DNA of 64,000 nt. Source: CAWCKS01 sp963763485. Its GTDB lineage: Bacteria > Pseudomonadota > Alphaproteobacteria > Rhizobiales > Xanthobacteraceae. Positions 1 to 8,261 of the stretch are shown piece after piece. The position numbers and the translations under genes are program-made. The stretch is taken from NCBI GenBank assembly GCA_963763485.1, contig CAVXOW010000009.1:434001-498000 (forward strand), read 5' to 3'. The notes under the pieces are model-generated. The model was given only the letters and a program-made list of their open reading frames with translations, did not search any database and was not told where the DNA came from. Within the stretch, counting starts at the first letter, position 1; every line of letters starts with the position of its first letter.

Positions 1-481
1 CGCAAATCGAGGCGATCTTTTGCAGGTGCTGTTCGGCCTGCTCACGACGGCCCTGCTCAAGCGCCCAGAGGCCGTAATACTGCCACGTACGGACGTGGTT
101 GGGGTCGGACTTGAGCGCCGCCTCGTACCACAGCTTCGACTGATCGTAGTCGCCGAGCTTGCGGTAGGAGTAGCCGATCAGGTTGGCGACATCCGGCTGA
201 TCGTCGTGCTTCAATGAACGAAGCTGATCGATCGCGTTGCGATAATCGTTCTTCTCGTAGATCGTCGCGTAAGCGGTCCGGTAGCCCTTGATGAACTCCA
301 TCTCGGACTTCTTGTCCTTCTTCTTTTTGGTCATCGCGCCGCCGTTGTCGGACGATGACCCCGAGGACGACGGGGGCGGATCGGCGCCGCCGCCGGCTGC
401 GATCGCCGGGATCGTCGGCGGGACGCCCATTGCGATCACAAAACCCGCAAGCGTCAGTAGCTGGATCGTGGACTTTCTCAT
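1..481 (-). CDS. exported TPR-repeat protein, C-terminus cut by window edge
   Basis: About 160 residues are visible before the left edge. The start at 481 has a strong AGGAGA ribosome site just upstream. The N-terminus reads as a signal peptide (MRKSTIQLL, then a hydrophobic run to about residue 29), followed by a Gly/Ser/Pro/Asp linker and a lysine cluster (TKKKKDKK, about residue 51). From about residue 65, helix pairs with TPR spacing appear, with 'YSYRKLGDYDQS' and 'YGLWALEQGR' as recognisable turns. TPR repeats bind other proteins, so a periplasmic scaffold role is inferred; the partner is unknown. Confidence 0.8.
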   Translation of the reverse strand, partial: MRKSTIQLLTLAGFVIAMGVPPTIPAIAAGGGADPPPSSSGSSSDNGGAMTKKKKDKKSEMEFIKGYRTAYATIYEKNDYRNAIDQLRSLKHDDQPDVANLIGYSYRKLGDYDQSKLWYEAALKSDPNHVRTWQYYGLWALEQGRREQAEQHLQKIASIC

Positions 482-836
482 GATGGTCTCCTGGTGGTCG
501 AGAATCTCGAAGGCCCGTTAAATCGAAACACCGCCGTCACACGAACATTCCGCATGGTAGCGAAACCGGCGCGCCGGTGTACAGGGCCGCAGCCGCGGAA
601 ATATGACGCGGTTGTGTCTTGAATTATTCCCATTCGCTGGTTCGCGCGGCGGCAAATCGTTCCCGCCGGCCGCAACTATTTTTCAGCTGCGGTCGGCCAA
701 CATGACCGCGAATTCACTCAGATGAACGCCACCTCAATCCGCACTTCAGGGTGGGTTCACTGCGCCCGGCGCATGGTGTGCACATGACGAACGGGAAGGG
801 CATTCCCGCTCCGTCGGCCTGGAACAGGAGGACACC
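482..836. other. divergent intergenic region, no gene seen
   Basis: This stretch separates the TPR gene (leftward) from the small exported protein at 837 (rightward). It should hold both promoters. Reading frames here are short and lack ribosome sites, and no clear palindrome was found. Confidence 0.4.
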
Positions 837-1238
837 ATGTTGAAGCAGATTTCCGCGGCATTGCTCGCCGCTTCGCTGTTGACCGCGCCGGCACTGGCGG
901 CCGAGGGCAAGTCCACCACGATCACGCCCACGACCACGACCACCAGTTCAGCGACCGTGAAGGCGTCGGACAACGCCGCCGCCAAATCATCGACCAAGTC
1001 GGTGAGCGCGAAACCGGCGGACGCGATGAACGCCAAGGCGCAAGCGACCACCAATCCGCCGGCCGCTGCGATGCCCGCGGCTAAGCCTGCCGTGAAGAAG
1101 GTCAGGCACAGCATGCATCATCGTCGCCATCACAATACCACCGTCGGCTCGAAGGCCGCGAAGACGCAGAAGGTCGCGAGCGTCAAGCACATCCAGTCGT
1201 CGAAGGCGGCGATCAAGGCTCAGCCGGCGAAGTCCTGA
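837..1238 (+). CDS. small exported Ala/Lys/Thr-rich protein
   Basis: The protein has 133 residues. Its ATG follows AGGAGG at normal spacing. Residues 1-22 form a clear signal peptide ending ALA-AEG. The mature part is low complexity: a Thr-rich stretch (TTTTTTSS), many Ala and Lys residues, and a His/Arg patch near residue 95 (HSMHHRRHH). No catalytic motif is visible. Such basic, disordered exported proteins are common in Bradyrhizobium-like genomes; envelope or metal-binding roles are only guesses. Confidence 0.7.
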   Translation: MLKQISAALLAASLLTAPALAAEGKSTTITPTTTTTSSATVKASDNAAAKSSTKSVSAKPADAMNAKAQATTNPPAAAMPAAKPAVKKVRHSMHHRRHHNTTVGSKAAKTQKVASVKHIQSSKAAIKAQPAKS

Positions 1239-1621
1239 TCGACGGCGTCGCTGTTTCTCTGCGGTAACGGCCTTCACCCCCGTCGCTGCCGATTCTCGCA
1301 GAGACAACGCCCGGTTCGCGTCGACACCTACGGTCGGCGCGGACCGGAGTTTTTTGTTTTTTTGCGTTCTCGAGATCGAGCGCGAGCAGGTTTGCGCGCG
1401 CCCCCCGACCTGATGGGCCGACGCAGTTGCGCGCCGCCGATGCACTGTGTGATGGCTCGCCTGACAACTCTGCGAAGCCGCGGCCGAAGCGCGTTTTGAG
1501 TGTGAGTTGAGTCACATCGCGAAACCGATCGTCCGTGCAAGTCTCCATCCAGTGCGCGCCTCGTCCGGGGATCGATTGATCGATCGAGGATAAGGCTGCG
1601 AGCCGCGCATCGGAGAGAAAG

Positions 1622-1756
1622 ATGACTGCCGTCGATGAACCCAAATCCGAACTCAGCCTCGGCCGCAAGGTGATGCTGACATCAGCGCTGTTTTTCGCTG
1701 GCCTCGGCGGCTTCCTGCTCGCCGGCTATGTCGTGATTGCGCTGCTAAGCTTTTGA
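1622..1756 (+). CDS. small single-pass membrane protein, 44 aa
   Basis: The frame opens with ATG after GGAGAG and encodes MTAVDEPKSELSLGRK followed by one hydrophobic segment of about 25 residues (LTSALFFAGLGGFLLAG...) and then stops. The polar N-terminus and terminal helix suggest an inner-membrane microprotein. Its last bases overlap the end of the convergent gene at 1745. Function unknown. Confidence 0.55.
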   Translation: MTAVDEPKSELSLGRKVMLTSALFFAGLGGFLLAGYVVIALLSF

Positions 1757-2059
1757 AGCAAACGCCGGGAATGCTTCGTACCCCGACAGCATCTCGCGCG
1801 GCGTCTCATCAGCCGGCCGATCGCGCGGGGCTGCATCAGGGTTGGCCGTCGGCCAGAAGCCGGGCGAGGTGTGGGTTTCCTTCTTCAGGCCGTTGGTGAT
1901 CAAGCGTCCCTGCATCAGCTCGCCAAGATAGAGGCCGTTTTCCGAAAAGATGTTCTCCTTGCGGAATTCCCCGACGTGGCGTCCGTCCGCCGTGAACAGA
2001 CCGCCGGAGTCGATCCAGCCAAAGTATTTTCCGTCCCAGGTGCACACCAGATCCATCAT
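1745..2059 (-). CDS. 4-fold beta-flower-like small protein
   Basis: The protein has 104 residues (103 if the second Met is used). The first 60 residues contain short repeats of the form 'G.Y.G.ID..GLFTADGRHVGE' and 'NGLYLGEL'. Their alternating aromatic/Gly pattern resembles the beta-flower repeat annotated in several bacterial small proteins. The tail is Pro/Asp-rich. The family call rests on pattern recall, not a search. No signal peptide; role unknown. Confidence 0.6.
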   Translation of the reverse strand: MMDLVCTWDGKYFGWIDSGGLFTADGRHVGEFRKENIFSENGLYLGELMQGRLITNGLKKETHTSPGFWPTANPDAAPRDRPADETPREMLSGYEAFPAFASKA

Positions 2060-2146
2060 TCGTTCCGTTTCTTGGTTGTTGTCGCCGCTAATTGCCGTCG
2101 TGCCAGCGATCCTCGCGAGGCGAGGGCGATCAGGAGTTGATCTCGA

Positions 2147-2383
2147 TCAAAACTGGTCCATGTAGGGGTCGTTGTAGCCGAGCCGCTTCTTGACGCACGG
2201 GCGCAGCACCTCGGCCTGGTGCGTGGTCGGCTCCTCGTCTGCCTTCAGACCGATCCGCTTCCAGCAATAGTGGCGCGCCGATTGCTCGCGTTGGGTGCCG
2301 AGCTTGTCGTACGCGTCCGCAGCAGACGTCACGCCGAGCGTGAGCACGCCAGCAAGCAGAGCAAGGTATGGCATTCGACGCAT
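2147..2383 (-). CDS. small exported protein, two cysteines
   Basis: The protein has 78 residues. It has a good signal peptide (MRRMPYLALLAGVLTLG, cleavage near ADA-YD), then a short mature domain with two Cys residues (HYCWKR and RPCVKK) that could form a disulfide in the periplasm. It lies just upstream of, and in the same direction as, the beta-flower-like gene. No family recognised. Confidence 0.6.
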   Translation of the reverse strand: MRRMPYLALLAGVLTLGVTSAADAYDKLGTQREQSARHYCWKRIGLKADEEPTTHQAEVLRPCVKKRLGYNDPYMDQF

Positions 2384-2720
2384 CGGCTCTTCCCGTTTGC
2401 CGACCTCGCCAGCATTATCGCAGAGGCCAGGTCGTTCGTAAAACGACTCTCAACTGGACGGCATCGTCTTCGCGATCTTTCCAATGATAGGTAAACACAT
2501 TCTTCAAAGGCTGCTTCGCGCTGTGCGAATGCGTGCTGATCTGCGCTGCAGAAGCGATTGGCGTTTAGAGATTCAATCCGAGAAATCCACCTCGCCAAGC
2601 TCCATCGCGCAAGCATCGTGCGTGTCGGTTGGTGCGGCTGCAGCCGCGGTTCGGGTTTTGAACGTCGGCTTAACGGCACCATAACCAGAGTAACGGAGGT
2701 CGGTTTAGGTACTTCTACGC
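2384..2720. other. intergenic, no supported gene
   Basis: Open frames exist on both strands but none has a ribosome site, a signal sequence or a recognisable motif; they look like chance frames in GC-rich DNA. Confidence 0.35.
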
Positions 2721-2870
2721 ATGACGGCCCCGCCGCAAACGGGCAAAAAAGAAGCCATGAAATGCGTGAAGCGCGTCGTGAAGATCGGATTTCGTCTGTA
2801 CGTTGCACAAGCCGCAGCGGGTTTGCTTTGCGGTTTCGTTTGGGCGCTCTGGCATGTTTATGCGGGCTGA
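2721..2870 (+). CDS. possible small membrane protein, 49 aa
   Basis: The frame reads MTAPPQTGKKEAMKCVKRV and then a hydrophobic helix (YVAQAAAGLLCGFVWALWHV). A basic N-terminus before one membrane segment is typical of inner-membrane microproteins. The ribosome site is weak: GGAGGT lies about 20 bases upstream of the first ATG. An internal ATG at 2757 is the alternative start. Low certainty. Confidence 0.35.
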   Translation: MTAPPQTGKKEAMKCVKRVVKIGFRLYVAQAAAGLLCGFVWALWHVYAG

Positions 2871-3212
2871 TCGAGATGTCTGGGGTGGGGATCAGCTCCC
2901 AACTCAAATGGACGCCGGACTTTATGTAGGTCGCGACCGCGCCTTGCTCGCGGTACCGGCTTGGCGCGGAACGTACCCGCGGCGTCAATCGAAGCGCTCA
3001 GCGCGGACCTAACGCGACCATCTAGTCGGCCCGTCCCGTCTTTCAATCAGAGAACCGGAGTGAGGCATCAAATGGTCACAGCCGGTCCGTAATCTCCTGA
3101 TCGCGGGATCGATGTATCGCCGGCACTGGAGCGCATCACGTAGTGGCTCAAGCAAGCCCATCGCTGAAAACATGCGACTTTCTCCTGCGGACGGCAATCA
3201 CTCAGAGCCTAA
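2871..3212. other. intergenic, no supported gene
   Basis: No frame here carries a recognisable motif. The stretch leads into the integrase remnant, so it may be decayed mobile DNA. Confidence 0.3.
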
Positions 3213-3345
3213 CACCACGTTCAAAATCGGAATCACGTTGGACTTGTACAGCCGCGTGATGCCGGCGACGCAAGAAAGACACAGCCGAACGCGTTGACGA
3301 GGCTTTGCGGGCTGCCGTAAACAGGCGTGCAAAGGCATTGGGTAC
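3213..3345 (+). pseudogene. tyrosine recombinase (integrase) C-terminal remnant
   Basis: One frame reads 'GITLDLYSRVMPATQE', which matches the end of tyrosine recombinases (consensus TLDxYSHVMPxxQ with the catalytic Tyr). A +1 shift then gives 'TAERVDEALRAAVNRR', the usual helix that follows. Only this tail survives; no catalytic Arg/His box is visible upstream. It lies 70 bp before the tRNA-Thr gene, so it is probably the scar of an element that integrated near this tRNA. Confidence 0.6.
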
Positions 3346-3414
3346 AATCCGGCAGCAAACGGCAATTTCACTGGACTTTGTTACCGAGAATTCGGAAATG
3401 TTTTTATACGGTTA

Positions 3415-3489
3415 GCCGGCTTAGCTCAGCGGTAGAGCAGCGGTTTTGTAAACCGAAGGTCGGGAGTTCAATCCTCTCAGCCGGCACCA
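3415..3489 (+). tRNA. tRNA-Thr(UGU)
   Basis: The sequence folds as a full cloverleaf: acceptor GCCGGCT pairs with AGCCGGC, D-arm GCTC..GAGC, anticodon loop TTTGTAA with anticodon TGT, T-arm GGGAG-TTCAATC-CTCTC (one G-T pair), discriminator A and encoded CCA. Confidence 0.95.
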
Positions 3490-3582
3490 CCAGTTTAGCC
3501 GACAAGGCAGCCCAACTGGGGCCGCCAATCAAACTTGCCGGCCGACCGCGCGTTTCGAGCCAATAAGGCTCCCCGGGGAGCG

Positions 3583-3822
3583 TCATGCAATCAAACGATC
3601 AATATTGATCGTTTGGGCCGTGCAGAAGAAGTAATGTCTGCGAACCCGATGGCTTGCGCTTAGCCGACAACTCATTCCAGCGAGCGGCTTACTCGACGAT
3701 CTTCCCCACTGGCAGCCAGAAATATAAGAGCACGAAATTCTTTCACCAGCGTAGCTCTCGTTCGCCAGACTGACCGTGACAAGCGCCAACGTGCCAAAGC
3801 CCAATAAACAGATTTTCCTCAT
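3583..3822 (-). CDS. small exported Cys-containing protein
   Basis: A start at 3822 is chosen because GGGAGG lies just upstream. It gives 79 residues with a signal peptide (MRKICLLGFGTLALVTVSLA, cleavage near SYA-GE). The mature part has four Cys residues (ISCSYISGC, GMSCRL, FFCTA) and is basic. The first half resembles short secreted proteins of rhizobia in style, but no family is recognised. Confidence 0.5.
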   Translation of the reverse strand: MRKICLLGFGTLALVTVSLANESYAGERISCSYISGCQWGRSSSKPLAGMSCRLSASHRVRRHYFFCTAQTINIDRLIA

Positions 3823-3917
3823 TGGGGGCCTCCCTGAACGCGCAGCGCGCATTCTGTGGGTGGCGTCTGTGAATAGAGGTTGAACACGGCGTTCATGAAG
3901 GCGCGCTACGAGAAGTG

Positions 3918-3941
3918 AAGGCCGCGAACTGAGGCGGCCTT
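3918..3941. terminator. candidate hairpin terminator
   Basis: AAGGCCGC and GCGGCCTT form a perfect 8-bp stem around an 8-base loop, followed on the + strand by ACTTTGTTTTC. It lies between two leftward genes, so it could end transcription coming from the protease gene. The U-tract is imperfect. Confidence 0.4.
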
Positions 3942-4062
3942 ACTTTGTTTTCTTGGCGCTTATGTGGATTAGAAACAGGGCTTTCCGGCGCGTGTCAGTG
4001 ACTTCTAACCCACGTCATCGAGTTCGGGAGAGGTCTTGGACGATTTCCGCTAACCGCCGCCC

Positions 4063-5223
4063 TCACGTCGCCGGCCAATTTGCGTAGCCATACTTGACCA
4101 GGTTGACCATGTGATCGCCACCTGAAAAGACGGTGTCATCGTCGAGTGTGACGAACCAAAAGTCTTCTTCTTCCTCGCCACGCTCAATGCCGACAACTCT
4201 GGGCTGATCCTCGACCCATCCAAACAGCGGGCCGCCGCTCCAGCCGTGATCAGCGAACGGTGGCTCGAAGTCGAGCACTGCACCGTCACCGTCGATGTCG
4301 GCGTCTTCCGGAGAAATTGCAGCTTGTAGCACCGCGCGCTCGGCATTCATGTAGGAGCCGGGATAGCCCACACTGTGCCACACGCCGTCTTCGTAGAAAT
4401 CATCATCTGACGACGAATACGAACCCATCCAGCCAGCTCGATTTCCGAGCGCGGTGTAGAGATCGCAGATGATGTAATCATGCTCGTCGTCGGCAGACTT
4501 GACGCCGCGGAATTGGCGCACAAAGGAGTCACCGAATGGTCCAGAGCCATCCTGGTATGCCGGCACGAAGCGCATCCACCAACCGTCGACATCCCATGGC
4601 GCGATGTGACTTGCGGTCAGCATCAGGTTCGGGCCGACCAGAGTGCCGGTGCCGGACTCGGTCCAGTTGCTGAAGTCGTTTCCAGCGCCGACGAACACAC
4701 GCCCGATTGTGCACCATGGCCAACCGATGAGAGGGATCTCCTGGTAATCCAGATGGAGAGGACCAAACGCGGGCGGGAGTCCAAGTCTGGCCGCTGAAAC
4801 GCGCGAACGGCGAGGAATCGCGGCAGGCGCGTGCACCAGATCAAGCCAGGGCGGACGGTGGGCATCGGGCAACCGCGTCGCGATGTTGCGAATTTCTTCC
4901 GCTGTCAAAAACCCCTGGGCCTGCCCGCGACGCCGATCAACGATCCGGCCCTTCTGAGGGACAATGCTTGCGGCATAGAGATGAGCGCCGTGCTCGCCGC
5001 CCACCGGCTCGAACCGCACGGACGCAGACGGTGAACCTTCGGCAACCTCAAACAATATGCGATCATCGCTTTTTGGCCATGTCGGCATTTCTTCGGTCGC
5101 GCGGACGGTCGGAAACCTGGCAAGCTGGTCGGGAGTCATCACCGTTGGTGCGGCGGTGCCCGCGGCGATCCGCCTCTTTCGCTTGCTGTTCCGGGAAGCA
5201 GCGGCAATCAGACTCTTGTCCAT
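4063..5223 (-). CDS. V8/trypsin-like serine endopeptidase
   Basis: The start at 5223 follows GAGGAAC and gives 386 residues; the frame is open further upstream but without a ribosome site. The C-terminal half has the chymotrypsin-fold triad in order: His about 206 in LTASHI, Asp about 249 in EHDYIICDLY, and Ser about 329 in HGWSGGPLFG. The TASH and GWSGGP boxes resemble the glutamyl endopeptidase (S1B) group. The first 150 residues are a separate, basic-then-acidic region with no match known to me. No signal peptide is evident, which is unusual for this class, so export by another route or cytosolic action is possible. Confidence 0.8.
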   Translation of the reverse strand: MDKSLIAAASRNSKRKRRIAAGTAAPTVMTPDQLARFPTVRATEEMPTWPKSDDRILFEVAEGSPSASVRFEPVGGEHGAHLYAASIVPQKGRIVDRRRGQAQGFLTAEEIRNIATRLPDAHRPPWLDLVHAPAAIPRRSRVSAARLGLPPAFGPLHLDYQEIPLIGWPWCTIGRVFVGAGNDFSNWTESGTGTLVGPNLMLTASHIAPWDVDGWWMRFVPAYQDGSGPFGDSFVRQFRGVKSADDEHDYIICDLYTALGNRAGWMGSYSSSDDDFYEDGVWHSVGYPGSYMNAERAVLQAAISPEDADIDGDGAVLDFEPPFADHGWSGGPLFGWVEDQPRVVGIERGEEEEDFWFVTLDDDTVFSGGDHMVNLVKYGYANWPAT

Positions 5224-5692
5224 GGCGGTTCCTCTTTGTTTGCGAATGAATTTCGAGAAGGCGACGCATGGTCGCGCGACGCAATGCTGCGATAACCCAA
5301 GTCCCATGCAGCGACTGTGAAAGGCGTCACATCCAGTGCGGAGATTGTTATGAGCAAGTGTCGGAGCGTGCGAGTAGGGCGCATCGAGCCCTTGCCCTTA
5401 ACCTGACCGAGCCGCGGTCGTCGAATTCGTCGGCTGCGGCCTATTAGACTATCAACCGAACTTGCTGCTCGCTCGGCTGCATATCGTTGAGTTCTGCGTC
5501 GCGATTGCGGAATTCTCAGCGGCCGGCCAGCTTCCGAAGCTGACGATATCATCCGCTTGCTGTCGGCTATTCTGCGTGGTTCGCTCAGCCGGCACCATTC
5601 GTCATCGCATATTTGCATCTGTCCTTCCCGTGCCCGCCGCTTGCGCGTCACCGCAGCGGGCCTAAACTTTGATCGTGAACGGGGAGGGTGCC
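5224..5692. other. intergenic, no supported gene
   Basis: About 470 bp between the leftward protease gene and the rightward Cys-rich protein. It must hold two promoters. No convincing small frame, tRNA or strong palindrome was seen. Confidence 0.35.
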
Positions 5693-5977
5693 TTGGTCAG
5701 CAGAATTGTATCGGGACTGGCGATGATCGCCGCGGTCATCGCCCCGCAGGCCGCATCGGCCTGCGCCGGCGGCTTCTTCTCCTTCACCAACACGCTGTGC
5801 CCGGCGCAGATGCAGCTTCGCCTGTGCCTCGGCGACCGTGGCAACAGCCTGCTGTTCGCGCTGCGCAAGGGTAAATCGATCTACTTCCAGACCGCGCCGA
5901 ACTCGTCGTTCTCGTGGAGCTGCAATGGCGAGCCGGCCGCCGTGTGTCCCTCGGCCTACTGCGTCAACGGACCGTGA
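5693..5977 (+). CDS. small exported six-cysteine protein
   Basis: A TTG start at 5693 is preferred because GGGGAGG sits five bases before it; the frame stays open a little further upstream. The product has 94 residues with a signal peptide (LVSRIVSGLAMIAAVIAPQAASA) and a mature domain holding six Cys residues (ACAGG, LCPAQ, LCLGD, SCNG, VCPS, YCVN). Even cysteine spacing suggests three disulfides in the periplasm or outside. No family recognised. Confidence 0.6.
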   Translation: MVSRIVSGLAMIAAVIAPQAASACAGGFFSFTNTLCPAQMQLRLCLGDRGNSLLFALRKGKSIYFQTAPNSSFSWSCNGEPAAVCPSAYCVNGP

Positions 5978-6148
5978 CGGCCGGCTTAAGTTCCGCGCGT
6001 CACATTCCTTAATGCATTGCCACGTCGCGCCGCTGCGTTTTGAGCGAGCGCTGCACGCTGCCGTTAAACTTACCGGCACATTTGCCACGGGCCTTAACCC
6101 TTGGTCCCGCGGGTTGAATTAAGTTGATCTTAACATCGGACCAAATTC

Positions 6149-6625
6149 ATGCGGATTGCGATCGCGGTTGCATTGCTATTGGCTTCTTGCGTCGCGGCTC
6201 TTGCCAGCGACGCCGAGCCCGTGATCGTCATTCCCGCGCGGCCCGGTGTGCCCGTCATCGTCAACGGCCGCGAGGTGTCCTACGCCGTGCTCGAGGGCGA
6301 TTGGGGCCTTGCCAAGGGCGTGCACATTCAGCCGACGATCTTTCCGAGCAACTGGCGGCCGATCGAGAAGCCGCCGGTCGGACATTATTATCCGCACACC
6401 GGGCAGATGCCGGGCGTCGGCCGCCTCGAGATCGAAACGCCACCGCAGCAGTTGCCGGAAGCCGAGAGCTATTATCGTTCTTGGTCCGCGGAGTCGCAGC
6501 CGACACCCGCGTCACCACCGAACGTCGCCGTGCCATTTGAACCGCCGCCGGTCATCCTCGCGCCGCGCGAATGGAATGACGGCCGTCCGCATCCACAGTT
6601 TCGTCCCGGCGGCCGTACGCCGTGA
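6149..6625 (+). CDS. exported proline-rich hypothetical protein
   Basis: The protein has 158 residues. Residues 1-20 form a signal peptide (MRIAIAVALLLASCVAALAS); the Cys within it is not in a clear lipobox. The mature part has a short beta-like domain (VIVIPARPGVPVIVNGREV) and a Pro-rich C-terminus. It is the second of three consecutive small exported proteins. A role is not evident. Confidence 0.65.
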   Translation: MRIAIAVALLLASCVAALASDAEPVIVIPARPGVPVIVNGREVSYAVLEGDWGLAKGVHIQPTIFPSNWRPIEKPPVGHYYPHTGQMPGVGRLEIETPPQQLPEAESYYRSWSAESQPTPASPPNVAVPFEPPPVILAPREWNDGRPHPQFRPGGRTP

Positions 6626-6691
6626 CAAAGTCGAACAAGAAAAATCAGGCGTCGAAACAATAACGAACAAGTTGCGTAACAGGAGACAGTA

Positions 6692-7354
6692 ATGCGTCAG
6701 ACGATCGTGGGATTGGCCGTGGCGTTGGCCGCGGCGGTCAGCGCCGCTCCGGCTTCAGCGTGCGGATATGCAGGTTGCAGCTCGCCGAGCTGGAACTACA
6801 ACTATTCTGGATTCTACGGCAACTACTCGACGCCGGTCGCGCCTTGCGCGACCGGGTGCGGCGGTTATTATGGAGCCGCGTGGGGCTACGACCACTACGG
6901 TCGTCTGCCGTATCCGGCGCAGCCCTATGCAACGCTGCCGCAGTACTACTGGGTCAACCAGGGCCCGACCTACACTGGTCCTGGCCTGTTCGCGCCGGCG
7001 CCGACCTACCAGGAGCGCGCGGTGAGCGGCTGGTCTGGCTACGGCCCGACCGCCTACGGCACCACGAACTATTCCTATAGCGGCGGCCCGTATGGCAACG
7101 CGACTACGCACTACTACGATGGCATGCCGGCGGCCGGCTATTCCTATCGGAGCTACTCGCACCTGCCGCCGACTTATCACTACGCGCGGCCTTACCGCCG
7201 CGCGCTCGCGCCGCGCTACGTCGCCCCGTATGCCCGGCCGCGGATGAGCATTCGCTACGGCATGCCTCACATGATGGGGCGACCCGGCTATGCGCCGCGC
7301 ATGGGCTATGTGCCGATGCCGCAGCGCCGGATGCATCGGCCGATGTACAACTAA
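6692..7354 (+). CDS. exported Tyr/Gly/Pro-rich low-complexity protein
   Basis: The ATG follows AGGAGA. The protein has 220 residues with a signal peptide ending near ASA-CG. The mature chain is extremely rich in Tyr, Gly, Pro and Ser (NYNYSGFYGNYS, GGYYGAAWGYDHYG) and turns basic with Met/Arg/Pro near the end. The composition resembles surface or sulfur-globule-type structural proteins and would be intrinsically disordered. Two early Cys residues follow the cleavage site (CGYAGC). The role is an inference from composition only. Confidence 0.7.
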   Translation: MRQTIVGLAVALAAAVSAAPASACGYAGCSSPSWNYNYSGFYGNYSTPVAPCATGCGGYYGAAWGYDHYGRLPYPAQPYATLPQYYWVNQGPTYTGPGLFAPAPTYQERAVSGWSGYGPTAYGTTNYSYSGGPYGNATTHYYDGMPAAGYSYRSYSHLPPTYHYARPYRRALAPRYVAPYARPRMSIRYGMPHMMGRPGYAPRMGYVPMPQRRMHRPMYN

Positions 7355-7386
7355 GCGGTCTGATTGTCAGAGCTGGTCAAGCGAAA

Positions 7387-7415
7387 GGCCGCGCCAGCAG
7401 CGCGGCCCTTTTGTT
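7387..7415 (+). terminator. rho-independent terminator between convergent genes
   Basis: GGCCGCG and CGCGGCC form a perfect 7-bp stem with a 7-base loop, followed by CTTTTGTTTT. It sits between the Tyr-rich gene and the convergent rlmB gene and could serve the + strand transcript. Confidence 0.7.
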
Positions 7416-7419
7416 TTGC

Positions 7420-8244
7420 TCAAGCGAGCAGCCCCAGCTTCCGCGCACCGATGTAGAGTGCGAGCGCGGCAGCGTTCGAGACGTTGAGGCTCTTGATCTG
7501 GCCCGGCATATCGAGCCGCGCCACGACATCGCAGGTCTCGCGAGTCAATTGTCGCACCCCCTTGCCTTCGGCGCCGAGCACCAACGCCAGCGGCGCACGC
7601 AGCTCGACGCGTCCGAGGTCTTCGCTGCCCGCGCTGTCCAGGCCGACGACATGAAAGCCGCGGTCCTTCAATTCATTCATCGCGCGCGCAAGGTTTTGCA
7701 CCGTCACGAACGGCACGTATTCCAGCGCACCGGAAGCCGACTTCGCCAGCACGCCGGTGGCTTCGGGTGAGTGCCGCTGCGTGGTGATGATGGCCTGCAC
7801 GCCGAACGCCGCCGCCGAGCGCAGGATCGCGCCGACATTGTGCGGATCGGTGATCTGATCCAGCACCAGCACGATACCGTCGGTCGCAAGCGTCGCGATG
7901 TCGGGGGTCGGCAGCGGATCAGCTTCTGCCAGCAGCCCCTGGTGCACGGCATCGTCGGGCAGTTGCGCCGCGATGGCGTCGGGCCGCACGATCTCGGGCG
8001 CCACCTTTGGTGTGATATTCTCTTCGGCAAGGCGGCGCGCGGCGTTCTCGGTCGCGTAGAGTTTTCGGATGCGGCGCTTCGGGTTGGTCAGCGCCAGCGT
8101 CACCGGGTGCCAGCCGTAAAGGATCACGGTGTCGCCGTCGCGGCGGGGACGCTCCGAGCGTGGCGCGCCGCGCTCGCGCTGCCTGCGACGGGGCCGATCC
8201 TTGCGCGCGAACTTGCCGTCACGCGATGGTTTGCGGTCTGCCAT
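7420..8244 (-). CDS. rlmB: 23S rRNA 2'-O-methyltransferase RlmB (SpoU/TrmH family)
   Basis: The start at 8244 gives 274 residues; the frame is open far upstream, but that part is antisense to the MFS gene. The first 35 residues are a basic tail (KDRPRRRQRERG). A substrate-binding domain (about 40-110, ILYGWHPVTLAL) is followed by the SPOUT domain with its three motifs: motif 1 DPHNVGAILRSA (about 133), motif 2 LVLGAEGKGV (about 221) and motif 3 SLNVSNAAALALY (about 252). The family methylates a 23S rRNA ribose using SAM. It starts 17 bp after the MFS stop, so the two are probably co-transcribed. Confidence 0.9.
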   Translation of the reverse strand: MADRKPSRDGKFARKDRPRRRQRERGAPRSERPRRDGDTVILYGWHPVTLALTNPKRRIRKLYATENAARRLAEENITPKVAPEIVRPDAIAAQLPDDAVHQGLLAEADPLPTPDIATLATDGIVLVLDQITDPHNVGAILRSAAAFGVQAIITTQRHSPEATGVLAKSASGALEYVPFVTVQNLARAMNELKDRGFHVVGLDSAGSEDLGRVELRAPLALVLGAEGKGVRQLTRETCDVVARLDMPGQIKSLNVSNAAALALYIGARKLGLLA

Positions 8245-8261
8245 TGCGTTGAACCGACAGT

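Noticed and set aside
746..1114. Minus-strand frame opposite the Ala/Lys-rich exported protein
   Set aside because: It is the antisense of a gene with a signal peptide and a ribosome site; its Ala/Val-rich look comes from the complement of GC-rich codons.
2329..2988. 219-residue minus-strand frame
   Set aside because: Arg/Ser-rich, no ribosome site, and it overlaps the start of the small exported protein at 2147-2383 in another frame.
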